From NCBI GenBank assembly GCA_002189035.1, contig NEEC01000012.1, forward strand, positions 2,294,001 to 2,358,000: 64,000 nucleotides of DNA, read 5' to 3'. Shown here piece by piece: positions 1 to 10,634 of the stretch. The position numbers were made by a program, and so were the translations under genes. Every line of letters starts with the position of its first letter. The stretch's first letter is position 1. The notes beneath the pieces are model-generated. The model was not told the DNA's origin, made no database searches, and saw only the letters and a program-made list of their open reading frames with translations. This DNA is from Utricularia gibba. Lineage: Eukaryota > Streptophyta > Magnoliopsida > Lamiales > Lentibulariaceae.

Positions 1-293
1 AACCAGACCTGCAAGCTCAAGGATACGAAGAAACTTCCAGAAGGGTGGTGGCTGATGATCTTGGTGAGGATCATGGCTCCATAGTGTCATCTATTGAAGA
101 AAGCCTCCTGTTTGGTGGCCTGTCGTACACCCTCGAACCCGATCATCAGAATCCGACACCAAATCTGAACGACGAGCATGTTTTGCGGCCGGACTACGTC
201 TTCTCCAAGTTTGAAGTTGCTCATTATCTCCCAAATGGCTTTTACTTTGAATTCCCAGTTGAAGATCCTGCCCTCAGTTCCTGGTCTGACTGA
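1..293 (+). CDS. 3' end of an unrecognised protein-coding gene (5' truncated)
   Basis: An open frame enters at the left edge (first full codon at base 3) and ends at a TGA at 291-293, giving about 96 residues. The tail is acidic and rich in Pro, Asn and aromatic residues, and it ends in the residues SSWSD. Codon composition is coding-like and the frame is open from the first base, so I read it as the last exon of a plus-strand gene that begins outside the window. I do not recognise the family and see no membrane segment or metal-binding motif. The following 200 bases are probably its 3' untranslated region. The frame could also be chance, but its length and composition make that less likely. 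Confidence 0.55.
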   Translation, partial: PDLQAQGYEETSRRVVADDLGEDHGSIVSSIEESLLFGGLSYTLEPDHQNPTPNLNDEHVLRPDYVFSKFEVAHYLPNGFYFEFPVEDPALSSWSD

Positions 294-1234
294 TACCATG
301 TATGCTTCTATTTGTATTCTCTGCTACGAACACTCGGAATAAACATCGGACCATGATAAATCTGATGTTAGGGTTCTCCTGTGGTAAGAACTTAGGAAGA
401 AGAAGGCTGTTGCATGGTGCATATTACTTACTATTCAGTAGCTCTCTGTGTTTTCTGGTGTTCAGTGGCGTTGAACAAGTCATTCGTTTGACGTTTTAGT
501 TTATTTAAACAAAAGAAGTACAAACTACCCCTGTAGGCAAACCTGTTCCTATCATACGCTTTTCGGACAAGAACACGTCCGTATACACGCATGCACCGGC
601 ACGAATTTAGGATATGTTGCTATTCCCCACGCGCACAGAAAGTTGATTTGGCGATGATTGTTTCTGAGGAATCTCATTGTCCGCCATGGGCTGACTGCGT
701 GGGTCACAATGTATCCATCTATTTTCAATTTTCATAGTATTGTTCTTTTTGAATATTCAATTCTTATGATTTTCATCATAATTCTATTTAAATCATATTT
801 CTACCTTGTTCATAATCAATGTAAGATTCATCTAAAATCCATGTCCACCCATTGGAAACTCATCATACTCCCTCAAATTTGTCCCATTAAGATTACAGAC
901 CGGAGTTTGGCTCTGATAAGTGTGCACCTGAAGATGGGATATTGCATGGATGACCATGATCAAAATGGATAATATGAATGATCAGAGCGACGTTTATGTC
1001 GGACTGGGGATGTTTCAAATCAGTAATGTCTGAACACTTTTAACATATGAGAAAAAAAAAATGGGGCATTTCACTTAGAGAAGCAGCATCAAGCACACAG
1101 TTTCTACTGCACGTCATCTATCTGTATAGCAGGATTTGCAGCAATGCAAAGGGAAGTAACCAGAAGTATTCAGCCGTTTAGATGAGATGAAGCTGATAAA
1201 AACTGGGAGCGCAGTGGAGGGCGCTGTAGAAGCT
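294..1234. other. 3' untranslated and intergenic sequence
   Basis: This separates the partial plus-strand gene from the converging CDPK gene. The first 200 bases are likely 3' UTR. The remainder is AT-rich with no supportable gene. The stretch at about 1050-1234 is probably the CDPK 3' UTR. Confidence 0.5.
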
Positions 1235-3901
1235 TCATACTATGACAGTTTCTCCGGTAATCCCATCTTGTAGCTGCAGAGATCCATCCTTCATCAGGTT
1301 CAGACTCAAGCTCTTGAACCTCTCCCTAGAATACTGTCTAGATGCCTTTCTCCAGTCTGTCCCTGTTTTCATCATTGCTACGAATTCATCGTAGCTTATT
1401 TGCCCGTCCTGAAAAGAGAAGGTTATAAACATGCATCACCAACCTTACTAAGAGTCTATTTGGTGTAGCTCAAGTTTCAATAAAAGTATTTTTAGAAGTG
1501 ATTGTTGAACAAAATACATGCTGCTTTTGCTTCACATAGAGCTGAAACAGTGAAGCACTACAATTTTTCAAGAAACTGGGGTACCCATGCTTCAAAAAAA
1601 ACTGAAATGCTTCTAAAATCATTTTTTTGGAGCTGCATCAAACAGACTTCAAGTATTTAATGGAGAAGTTTCGAAGAAGTTGAGATAAACCTTATCTGAG
1701 TCGACCTCCTGCATGATTCTTCTCAGCACCTCCGCATCAGTTTCACCTGATTCATCGGCCAGAACTTCTCGCAATTCTTCAATTTCGATATAGCCACTGC
1801 CATTTTTGTCGAAGAACATGAACGCTCTGCGAAAATGCTCATCATTTTCCATCCTTTGTAAGTGGATGGTAACTGCCACGAATTCTCCATAGTCCAAGAA
1901 TCCATTTCCATTTACATCAGCCTATGGGAGAGTTGAACAAATGTTAAACTGCAACTGTATCAAAAACACATTTTAAACGAAATCAGTGAGCACTTGTGCT
2001 CAAAGAAGGTGAGTAATACCACATCCATCAGCAACTTAATCTCAGGTTCAGCCAGCTGCGAGCCGACTTTTCGTAGACCAGCCCTTAATTCCTCATATGT
2101 TACCTTTCCATCATTGTCAGTATCCATCAATGTAAACATATCCCTTATTACCTCTACCTCTTCAACAGATAAATGTTCTGCAATCACCTACACGGCGTTG
2201 AGGACAAACATTTAGGATCAATGAATAAGGAATGTGTAGGAGATCTCTTATAAAGCATGTTATCCTTCCAATATTCTAATCTAGTGACGCCTGAACTTCG
2301 AAAAACCAAGAAAATGACATGATCTGAGGTCTCAGAATTTGGTATTGTGCAAAGTAAAGAGGAGATGAATATGAAAAAAGCTTACCCTCAATGCTTTCTT
2401 CTTGAATTTGTTCATCATGGAGAACTGTTTAAGTCGTGCCCGAACGATATCTCCGAGTGGAACATTTGAAGCCTTCTTTTCGTTCTGTATCCATGGATGA
2501 TCTGATTCAACAGGAGAAGAGAATAGCACGTTATAATGCATCTTTGGATGTGATCTTTCGTTCAGAATCACCAATACAAAAACGTATCCCACTGAAGAGA
2601 AACCTTAACCAAATATGGATTCTTTTACTTTGTTTTACGATATTGACTGAAAGTATCACACTCTGCTAAGGTTTTTGGAGGTCCTGGAAAATCAGAAAGT
2701 GCTTTCCCTGCTACCCTTACCTTCCCTGTTAAGAGATCAGGATCGCACAAACATAAAACAACCAACATACCAAGCACTTGCTGTGCAGTTAAACGTTTTT
2801 GGGGATCTTGCTCTAGCATCTGCCTAACGAGGCTTTTTGCACTTTCAGAAACCTGCGGCCATGGTTCCCTCTTGAAATCCAACACTCCCCTCAAAATTGC
2901 AAGTGCAACCCCCTGTTCCGTTTCTGCAGTACATGAAAGAAAAGAAAATAAACAACCTAAGCTACAAAAACTCATTCTGCATAAAAGGAGGAAGAAGTAC
3001 CAGCCCAAAACGGGGGAACACCACAGAGTAAAATGTACAGAATCACACCAGCACTCCAAATATCAACTTCAGGCCCATAATTTCGTCTCAATACCTCTGG
3101 TGCCATATAATAAGGACTTCCCACAATCTCAGTAAACTTTTCACCTGTCAAAAAAGATTTCTTTATAGCATAGTGGCTAGTCTTACCATCAAGGAACAGA
3201 AACAAGTATGAAGGGTGGGAATATATAGAGAAACTACAAGTCCAAGGATGCCTACCAGGTTTGAAAAACACGGACAATCCAAAATCAATGGCCTTGAGAG
3301 GAGAATGCTCCTTCTTGTTAGCAAAAAGGAAATTCTCAGGCTTCAAATCTCTATGCATAACACCATTTTGATGGCACATCTTTACAACCTCAGCGATCGT
3401 CTTCGCCACCGCCGCAGCGGCCCTCTCGCTGTAGTGCCCACGCGCCACAATTCGATCAAAAAGCTCACCACCCTCACACAACTCCATCACCAAATGCACA
3501 GCTTCGTTATCTTCATAAGTAGCCCGAAGCTTCACGATATTTGGATGCTCCGGTAAACTCGACATGATCGCTACTTCCCGTCGAACATCCTCAACATCCA
3601 CCGCCGTCCGGAGCTTCTTCTTCGAAATCGACTTACAAGCTAACCCCTCACGCGTCTCCCTATCGGTGCAGAGATAAGTAATCCCAAATTCCCCTCTACC
3701 TAACTCGCGGCCAAGAATATACTTATCAGAAATCCTGGTATGAGGCGAGAAATCCTTCAGAACACGGATCGGAGACGGCGATTGCCCGTAGGCGTTGGAG
3801 AAGCGATCCCGTGGCTTCTTCCTTTGTTTTCTTCCCTGGGATTTAGGAGAAGAAGTGGGTTCTTCCCCCGTAGCTCGCACACAGGCATTACAGTTGCCCA
3901 T
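1235..3901 (-). CDS. Calcium-dependent protein kinase (CDPK, CPK10/CPK30-like)
   Basis: This is a Ser/Thr kinase activated directly by calcium, acting in stress and hormone signalling. Seven exons (5' to 3'): 3901-3256, 3144-3001, 2923-2771, 2501-2386, 2187-2020, 1921-1691, 1408-1235. All junctions are GT-AG and in phase, giving 543 residues, typical for the family. The start is the ATG at 3901, giving MGNCNACVR, a Gly-2 N-myristoylation plus Cys palmitoylation signal that predicts membrane attachment. The preceding GTG is not a plant start. The kinase domain starts near residue 61 (Gly-rich loop, Lys-90, HRD at 183-185, DFG at 206-208). It is followed by the autoinhibitory junction and four EF hands with acidic loops at about 375, 411, 447 and 483. 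The N-terminus resembles Arabidopsis CPK10/CPK30 from memory; the exact orthologue is inference. The last intron carries a MITE-like element. Confidence 0.95.
1451..1650. mobile_element. MITE-like element in the last intron of the CDPK gene
   Basis: The two ends are imperfect inverted repeats. Reading inward, the left end has AGTCTATTTGGTGTAGCTC and the reverse complement of the right end has AGTCTGTTTGATGCAGCTC. Similarity continues for roughly 45 bases, to about TTTTAGAAG. The element is about 200 bp, non-coding and lies wholly within the intron between 1691 and 1408. No clean target-site duplication could be seen, so the superfamily (hAT-like by appearance) is uncertain. Confidence 0.7.
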
Positions 3902-5880
3902 CACTGAAGAAGCCTTAAGCTTCTTTTCACCGGAGGAAGCTCAAGTTGGAGCCGCCGTCAACGGCCGGCGGAGAGTAGTTGGGGTGTGCTTAAACTATAG
4001 TCGTCGGAGTAAGGAGGACATTTTTTCTGCTCAAACAATTAAAAAAAGATCCCGATTTCTCCGTTTTACCATTTAATTCTCCACATTAAATAAAAACAAT
4101 TAAATTTATTGTGAGCCGCGCATTAAATTTTAGAAAATAAAAACAAATCATATTTTGGGATGTCTGGAAGATGAAGACATTTAACGTGTTTCTTCCTTAT
4201 TGGAGAAAAAACCTCTAAATTGAACTTGAAATTTTCTTGTGACGAATTTGACCCGGCGTGATCACCCTCTTGACTTCCAAGTTCTCCTCCTCCCTGGTTG
4301 AACATTCCAAGGTCTTGTATTTTAGTTTCTAGAATATGTTGTCACAACATTGTTTTGTAACAAATAATTGTACGATAATGTCCGCTTCAGACATTTAATC
4401 TTCATAATTTATATTTTTTTCTTTTAGATAAAAAGTACTCATATAAAATTAGGATGGTATTTATATTTAAACATATTTATTTCTCTATTCGTAACCAATA
4501 TATTATATCGTCATAAGTTCCCAGATCTTATATTGTTTGATATGTCAAAATTTTAGAACTAAATATATCCAATATATTAAAATTTGAGAATTGAATATAC
4601 CAATAAAAATTAATTATTCTATTTTCATTAAATATTAAGAACTACTCGTATCAATTTTATTAAATGGTATGGATGTCTCGGATCGAGTTCCTATTAACAC
4701 TAAATCAAATAGATATTTCTAGAATTACAACCAAAATTAAAACACATTAAAGAATTGTTGCTATTATTAAAATATGTAAAATATGTTTAATACAATATTT
4801 TAGTGTTTTCTATGATATTATATTAATTAAACTTAAAAAATATTTTCCCCTTTACTTTCCAACCTTAGTATCTAATAATTATAGTAAAGAATTATCTTTA
4901 TACATTTTAATTCATGATAATTAAAATTTAATTATTTTTATATAAAAATTACAAATTAAAATGATATAAAATAATTTATATCAACCATAATTCTATTAAA
5001 ATCATTTAAAATAGTTTTTAAACATCATACAGGGTTTACCCTGTACAGTAAATATAATAATGATGACTTTGTTTTTTACTGTAGGCATGTTGTGCCAAAT
5101 TAAGGTGATAAGTCAACGTCAAATAAATGGTGTAGGTCAATTTTTTACCCAACTCCTGCGGTAAATCGTATTAATTGATTGGGCTTGCTGTACTTTGTGG
5201 GTGGGCCCGCTACTGCTACTTTGAGTAATTACTGTTGACCAGTAAAAGGAAGCAACCCTAGTTAATTGTATTTAATCTGATTACATTTTAACTTCAGTGT
5301 AAAAATAATTTGGAAAAGGAGGTAAACATCCAAAGAAAAAAATAGTAAAAGGGTTATGTAATATGTATTTTAGAATAAATTAATTTCTTGAAAATATATC
5401 GTTATAAAAAATTAATAATTTATGATATTTTTAGCAAATAAATTTATATTTTCAAGAAGTAGGATAACTTATTTTATGTTTTATTTGAATAATTTATTGA
5501 CAAGTGTTTTTAAATAATTAGAATCAACAAATCTATTTGGAATTATTTCTATTTCTGAAAAAATATTTTAGAAATATTTTTGTTGTTAAATTCTAATGAT
5601 TTTATTTTAAAAATAGTAAAAATCTAAATACCTTTTTTATTTTTAAGGAAATGTAGATATAAGTTGAATTTTATAAAAATATTTTGCAAGAAGTAAAAAA
5701 AAAAACAGAAATTAAGTGGTTTGCTAATGCACACAACATCTTATAAAATTCTAAACCCTAGAATTCCTAAATTCTCCTTTTTTTTCAGAAATTTCTTTTG
5801 TAGTCTGCTTATTTTTAGTAATTAAAGAAACAGACTCATTTAGATGGAAAAAAACGTCTTGAAATGGATTCTGATGATTT
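3902..5880. other. CDPK promoter and AT-rich intergenic sequence
   Basis: Bases 3902 to about 4060 are the CDPK leader and proximal promoter. Beyond that the sequence is strongly AT-rich with no gene. Two AT-rich inverted repeats lie at about 5386-5458 and 5515-5602. Confidence 0.6.
5386..5602. repeat. Two adjacent AT-rich inverted repeats
   Basis: The first hairpin has arms TTCTTGAAAATATA and TATATTTTCAAGAA, perfect over 14 bases, closing about 72 bp. The second has ATTAGAATCAACAAA paired with TTTGTTGTTAAATTCTAAT at about 5517-5602. They may be remnants of one miniature transposon or chance AT-rich palindromes. Confidence 0.5.
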
Positions 5881-6612
5881 TTCACTCCCCCTGCTTTCAT
5901 GAGTTGGATCAAGAGCTGCAATGGCCGGAGACAGGCGAGATTGAAGGAACACCATCTGCTAAGCTGCTGAAAAACTTGCTGAGGACTAGATAAGTTCTGA
6001 AGGGATGGAATTCATCTGTATTTGGAGATGCGGCTCCTGCTCAACAGAAGGTACAAGGACGTGAATATGTTGGAACAGGGAGCTGAAACGGAGGTTCTTC
6101 CTGCGCAGGAACAACAAAAACAAGTTTGGAAATTGGAATTGGAGGAAGGATGACATGCTATGCTATTGGGAGCCCAGAGGATGGATATCTAGAGGGATTC
6201 GAGGAATCACTGTTGCCGGAAAATGGATCTCTGATACTGAGGGGTTGGAGAAGCGGCCTGGACTTTCCTTGAACCAGAATTTATTGACCCGACTGAGACA
6301 GATGAATGGATACTGAATATGCAGGGTATTAACAGGGAGAGTAGTGAGGAACAGATAAAGGAAGCATAGCAGTATGGGACTGTGGAGATGGAAAATGCTG
6401 TTAGACCCGATGGACTTAACTATGGACACTGGCGGGATGATATAGGACGGGGTGCGTGCGCATGGATTCAAGAATATCAGACTTCTGCTAAAGCTAACGC
6501 TTCCTTCATTACGGTTCCCCAACATGGAGTGAATTCTTTTGTCATAACTTCTCTGTTCAAACTGAAGTTGCAGAAAGAACATGACCATTGCAATTTATTA
6601 CCTGAAGATTAA
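5880..6612 (+). pseudogene. Coding-like remnant, unidentified
   Basis: Base composition becomes coding-like here, unlike the AT-rich DNA on both sides. Short plus-strand frames with plausible protein composition follow one another but switch frame and are cut by stops; the longest runs from an ATG at about 6388 to a TAA at 6612. The opposite strand also has a 141-codon frame of low-complexity composition that I do not believe. I cannot assign a family. It could be a decayed gene, a processed copy, or exons of an unrecognised gene upstream of the RING-H2 gene. Confidence 0.3.
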
Positions 6613-6921
6613 AAGCAACCCTTGTGAAGTTCAACCAAATCCCTTCGTTTGATGACTGAACTAACAGAGGGCGAAATCTGAAGAAATGCAATGGCTTGTT
6701 CACATCTCAACTACCTCACTTGGAAACCAAACAACCCATGTTGAAATTATGCGGAAATAAACCGGAGTAAAGCGGAAGCATGTACCTGAACCCATCATCA
6801 CATTTTTCGGACTAATCGAGGATTAAGACATAAAGGCTCGACGCCAGAATAGATTCTAGCAACTCCATGTTGTATATATACAACACGAGCGAAGAGATGC
6901 TGAAGATTATTGCATTCTTCA

Positions 6922-7248
6922 ATGGCCATTGCGGACATTCTTGCGGTTCTCCTCAGGCCGAAAACGAACACGATCCCGAATCAAACTGAGGAGGGATCAA
7001 TTTTAAGGTCCGATCCTCCTGAAATGATTGCTGATTGCACTGTCTGCTTATCCATCTTGAAGGGTACAAGCAGCATAAGGGTGCTGCCCTGCCGGCATCC
7101 TTTCCACCGCGCGTGTGTGGATCGGTGGCTGGAATCGCCCCTTGCCCATGACTCCTGCCCCATCTGCAGGCACTCGGTGAACGAAGGCTGGAGAGTTACA
7201 GACGAAATGGTCACATGGTTTTCTTCATTTCACGTAGCTGGCTTCTGA
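6922..7248 (+). CDS. Small RING-H2 finger protein, probable E3 ubiquitin ligase
   Basis: A single-exon gene of 108 codons. The first ATG in frame is at 6922, and an upstream TTG is not a credible plant start. Residues of about 39-80 form a RING-H2 finger: CTVC, then CRHPFH with two His ligands, then C at the expected spacing, and CPIC. Zinc-binding RING-H2 domains recruit E2 enzymes and transfer ubiquitin to substrates. The N-terminus has a short hydrophobic stretch (AIADILAVLL) that could be a weak membrane anchor, as in ATL or RHA proteins, but this is inference. No introns. It lies downstream of a coding-like remnant and could be a younger or partial family copy. Confidence 0.75.
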   Translation: MAIADILAVLLRPKTNTIPNQTEEGSILRSDPPEMIADCTVCLSILKGTSSIRVLPCRHPFHRACVDRWLESPLAHDSCPICRHSVNEGWRVTDEMVTWFSSFHVAGF

Positions 7249-8501
7249 TATTTAACACTTTTGGAATTTTTTGTTCCACGTTCCAATTAGTTCATCCATT
7301 TCTTGTATTGTTTTATTGGCAAATGGCGTTGTGGGCTGGGCCAGGGCGGCGGAGACAGCTTGAGTCAACGGAGCCATACACTAGGGATACACACGGTCAA
7401 CGGAATTTGGGCTGGGTTGCGAAACACGGGCCAATTTCCTAGAGCTGGGCTGGACCGACTCCAGCCTTTTAAGTAGGCACTGATTTTGGGTGGGTTGGGG
7501 TGGGATTCGGGAGGCCCGCACGGGCGAGTTCTGCGAAGTAAGCAGCGTCAGCGCCCGGCCAGCCTATCGCCCCTCCATAAATTCTGGCGCCACTTAGCAT
7601 GGACGCTGCGGCCGGTTCTCACCGCCCGCTTTGTTTTCCTTACTCATTAGTTTAAGGCAAGTATAATAGTAAACCCCGTTCAATATTTATAGTCATATTC
7701 CTCCTTGGAATGCTTTACCTTTGGCGATGTGGGATACTAGCAAATTGGAGATGCAGTTTCTTTCTATTCCACAGCAGAGGGGATGCAGCACCGCCATGGC
7801 GTACCGCACATCTGTAGTGTTGCTGATCGCAGAAGGTGGATCAACGGCGGGGTGCTCGCGAGATTCTTCGATAGCGTTCAACATGATTTTGATTAAAGTA
7901 GGAATCACTCCGGTGCCGAGGACCTTCCTCGTATTTTCCTTTTTCAGTGAGATCTGCTAGCGCCGCCGCTGCACGAAATCGCCTGATGAAGCCGAAACGT
8001 AGCCCGATAACGCAGGGGCCGGAGACGGGGGCCACAAACCAACGGAGACGGAAATCGCTGCCTTAACGGGGAGATGGGTAACCACAGTGAAACACCGGGT
8101 AACGAGCCGGCGGGAAGAGACGGCGTGAAAAGGCACCTTCATACACAGGCGATAATGGGGGTGTTAAAAATCAAAGCTTGAAGAAATCAATCCATGGCGG
8201 ATCCACAAGAAAAGTTCCAGTTTCGGCTCAATAGCAGCCGCAACTTCTGATTTCGCATACTAAACTGGAAAAGGAATTTCATAGACCTCGACAAAGCATC
8301 CATCCCTTTGCTTGACTGCGGCTACGGGAGGATGGAGACCAAACAGCAGGCGAGTATGACGATGTCTCTATTGTATACCGTATGTGAAATGCAGGAAGGC
8401 CTACGTCTTGCAAGCCTTGCTATCTTCGCATAATTCCTTCTGTAGAATGCAGCAAAGCAACAATGCCAGCAGCGCACTAGCAGAGAGTAGCAACTATAAA
8501 A
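7249..8501. other. Intergenic sequence holding a coding-like remnant
   Basis: Bases 7249-7680 carry repeated GGGCC/GGGCT-type motifs but no gene. Bases 7690-8150 hold a minus-strand coding-like remnant listed separately. Bases 8160-8501 are probably the DCC-gene 3' UTR and spacer. Confidence 0.5.
7690..8150 (-). pseudogene. Coding-like minus-strand remnant, possibly an armadillo-repeat fragment
   Basis: On the minus strand one frame reads RFRAAAALADLTEKGKYEE, then needs a one-base shift to continue as VLGTGVIPTLIKIM and on for about 60 more residues. The first part resembles an armadillo-repeat helix and the second a typical ARM continuation, ending at a possible donor CAAAG/GTAAAG. An ATG at 8142 (MKVPFHAV) could be the start of a related upstream frame. 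The resemblance is by eye only. The alternatives are a chance frame or a short unrecognised gene. Confidence 0.3.
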
Positions 8502-9790
8502 TCAAATGCAAACCTTTCTCCTCCGGGCCTCCAGGACTGCTTCCAGAGGTGGTCGACCTGAAACTCCGAAATCGAATCATTTACATCAGAAACCATGACC
8601 ATATTGAGCAAATGTGGGATACAGGTTATTCTGGAAATCAACCTGTGATTGGAAGGCGGTATTTAGCCCAAACAGCATATACAGCAGCAGCAACAGTTGC
8701 AATCTGTAACCATCAGAGCCTCAGACAAAATGGGGTGATACCCAAGTTGAAGATGACAAGATTGGGAACCTCTCTTAACCAGTTGAGTGCTTAACTTACA
8801 GGTTCGTATTTGGTAATCGCGTAAACCCATCCTAACCCCACTGCTTCATACAGTTTCCGAAATGCCTGTGAAATCCAGAGTTCATCGTTACTACAGGGCA
8901 TATCCTGAAGGCACAAATCCGAATGATGATTGAATGGGTTGAACTCTATGTTGGGACTGTGACCTACAACTGGACTGGATCATCTCTTGCTCAACAGCAA
9001 GGCTGTTTCATTAGCAACTTTGAGCCATAACATCATCAAGGCACAACCTTAGCTCTCTATAGATGTTGCTACCCTCTACACTTGATGTGCATTATGTATA
9101 TCGTGATGAACATACACAAGGATGAACTAACCTCCACGTCTTTGACAATGGTTCCATCCGATTCGATGGCGTGAATTCGGCCCATAACCTGCATCAACGC
9201 ACATCCAGAGCAACAGAATACTGGATAAGAAGGAAAAGAACTTGAGCAAGCTTACTGTTTCGTAATCAAGTTGTTGATTTTCCTCAGGACTATAGTGAGT
9301 TAAACTGATGTCCACAAACTTGATGGTTCTGTACTGCTCATTCCTCTTCCTCAGCATGTCAACCTGAAGAATAAAGAATCATCAGTACTGCTTTTCATGA
9401 ACCAACACATGCATCGACAGAACTATAATCTAAATGGGAATGATGAAGGAATTCCATACGGGTTTGCAGTTAGAACCTACCTCACGCATACACAGTGGGC
9501 AATCTCCATCGTAAAGCATCTTAATCTTCCAATCCTCCGGCGGAGCTGTTTCATTTTCTTTCCTCACGGAATCCACTGCAGTTTCGTTCGTCGCTCGAAT
9601 AGGAAACCTCACTACGGAAGTTCATAATTACTCCCAATTTGAAAATACACGGAATTCCAAGAAATTTCAGTGATCGGTACCTGAGCAGAATCGGGGAAAA
9701 GCGGTTGCCCGCGGTGAAACTGCAAGCGGTGTCAGGAGAAAGCGAGGAGCTGAGGAGGCCTTTGCTTGCCCTACGACAGTCACCGCCCAT
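8502..9790 (-). CDS. DCC-family (DUF393) thiol-disulfide oxidoreductase
   Basis: Seven exons: 9790-9681, 9607-9481, 9363-9256, 9188-9132, 8865-8800, 8703-8643, 8557-8502. All are GT-AG with consistent phases, giving 194 residues. The family is named for its Asp-Cys-Cys motif, seen here as YDGDCPLC (D70, C73, C76), a CxxC redox site predicted to reduce or form disulfides. Later exons carry conserved blocks VDISLTHYSPEEN, GRIHAIESDG, LYEAVGLGWVYAITKYEP, VYAVWAKYRL and GRPPLEAVLEARR, matching the plant DCC proteins At5g50100/At1g52590 as I recall them. The Ser/Arg-rich N-terminus before the domain suggests plastid or mitochondrial targeting. Some exons are under 70 bases, so single-frame searches miss most of the gene. 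The start at 9790 is the only ATG in frame before the domain. Confidence 0.9.
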
Positions 9791-10634
9791 CGGATCGCCA
9801 TGAAATTTTGCACTCAAATTTCTGGGACATCATCGTTTACTTCGCATGCTCCAGGAATTCCCGTGACGTGGATTTATCACCGTCAATGCTTTGCCTTGCC
9901 ATTTTTGAGCCTGCAGGTTTTGAAAATCATTTTTTAAATATACCTGTCCATAAATATGTAATAATAATTCATATAATCTGTTTAAAATAACTTTATTTTA
10001 TAAAAAAAATGTTATAAGTGTTTTTTTATTACAAGATAGAAATGATTTATACTTCAAAAATATTAGAATTTATATCCCCTGTTATGCTTAGGAAATTACA
10101 GAGCCTCATATTTTACTTTATTGAAAATAATTCTCAAAAAATGATTTTAAGAAAGTAAAATCAAACAAATCTAAATACACTTATATGCTGTGGATGTGCT
10201 ATGGCAGTAGATGCTTCTTAGAAGAAATGCTATAATCCCAGATACTCTGTTGCATCATGCCAAGAACTTGTAGCATCATGACCTGACATTGAGATTGAGC
10301 TTGCATGTAATTAATTCACTAATTGTTAACCCACGATCCAATCATCATCATAAAATACATATACCACACGCAATGCTGCTGCACATAGAACATGATAATT
10401 AAACAAATTGCAGCATATTCATCAGCATCAAGGAAACAGCTGAAGCGCTTCAATTCATTACCTTGTGGGCTAACGCATCCATCAGTGTTGTGCACTAGCC
10501 ACCCCCCTAGTCACGAGTGAACCAACAGACTAAATGGCTTAAATCTAAGCTGTGAGATATTGAACTACGAATTCAGTGGAAGCCAGGGGGAGGCTTGGAG
10601 GATCAACCAGTAAAAAATAGAGGTGGCTCCTTTG
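9791..10634. other. DCC promoter and MOS1 3' flank
   Basis: The DCC promoter and the downstream region of MOS1 lie between two minus-strand genes. The middle (about 9920-10160) is AT-rich. Bases 10200-10634 are probably the MOS1 3' UTR. No further gene is seen. Confidence 0.5.

Noticed and set aside
6163-6588. 141-codon minus-strand frame
   Set aside because: Low-complexity hydrophobic composition, no domain, and it overlaps a more coding-like plus-strand remnant.
8384-8794. 136-codon plus-strand frame
   Set aside because: It is antisense to the last exons of the well-supported DCC gene.
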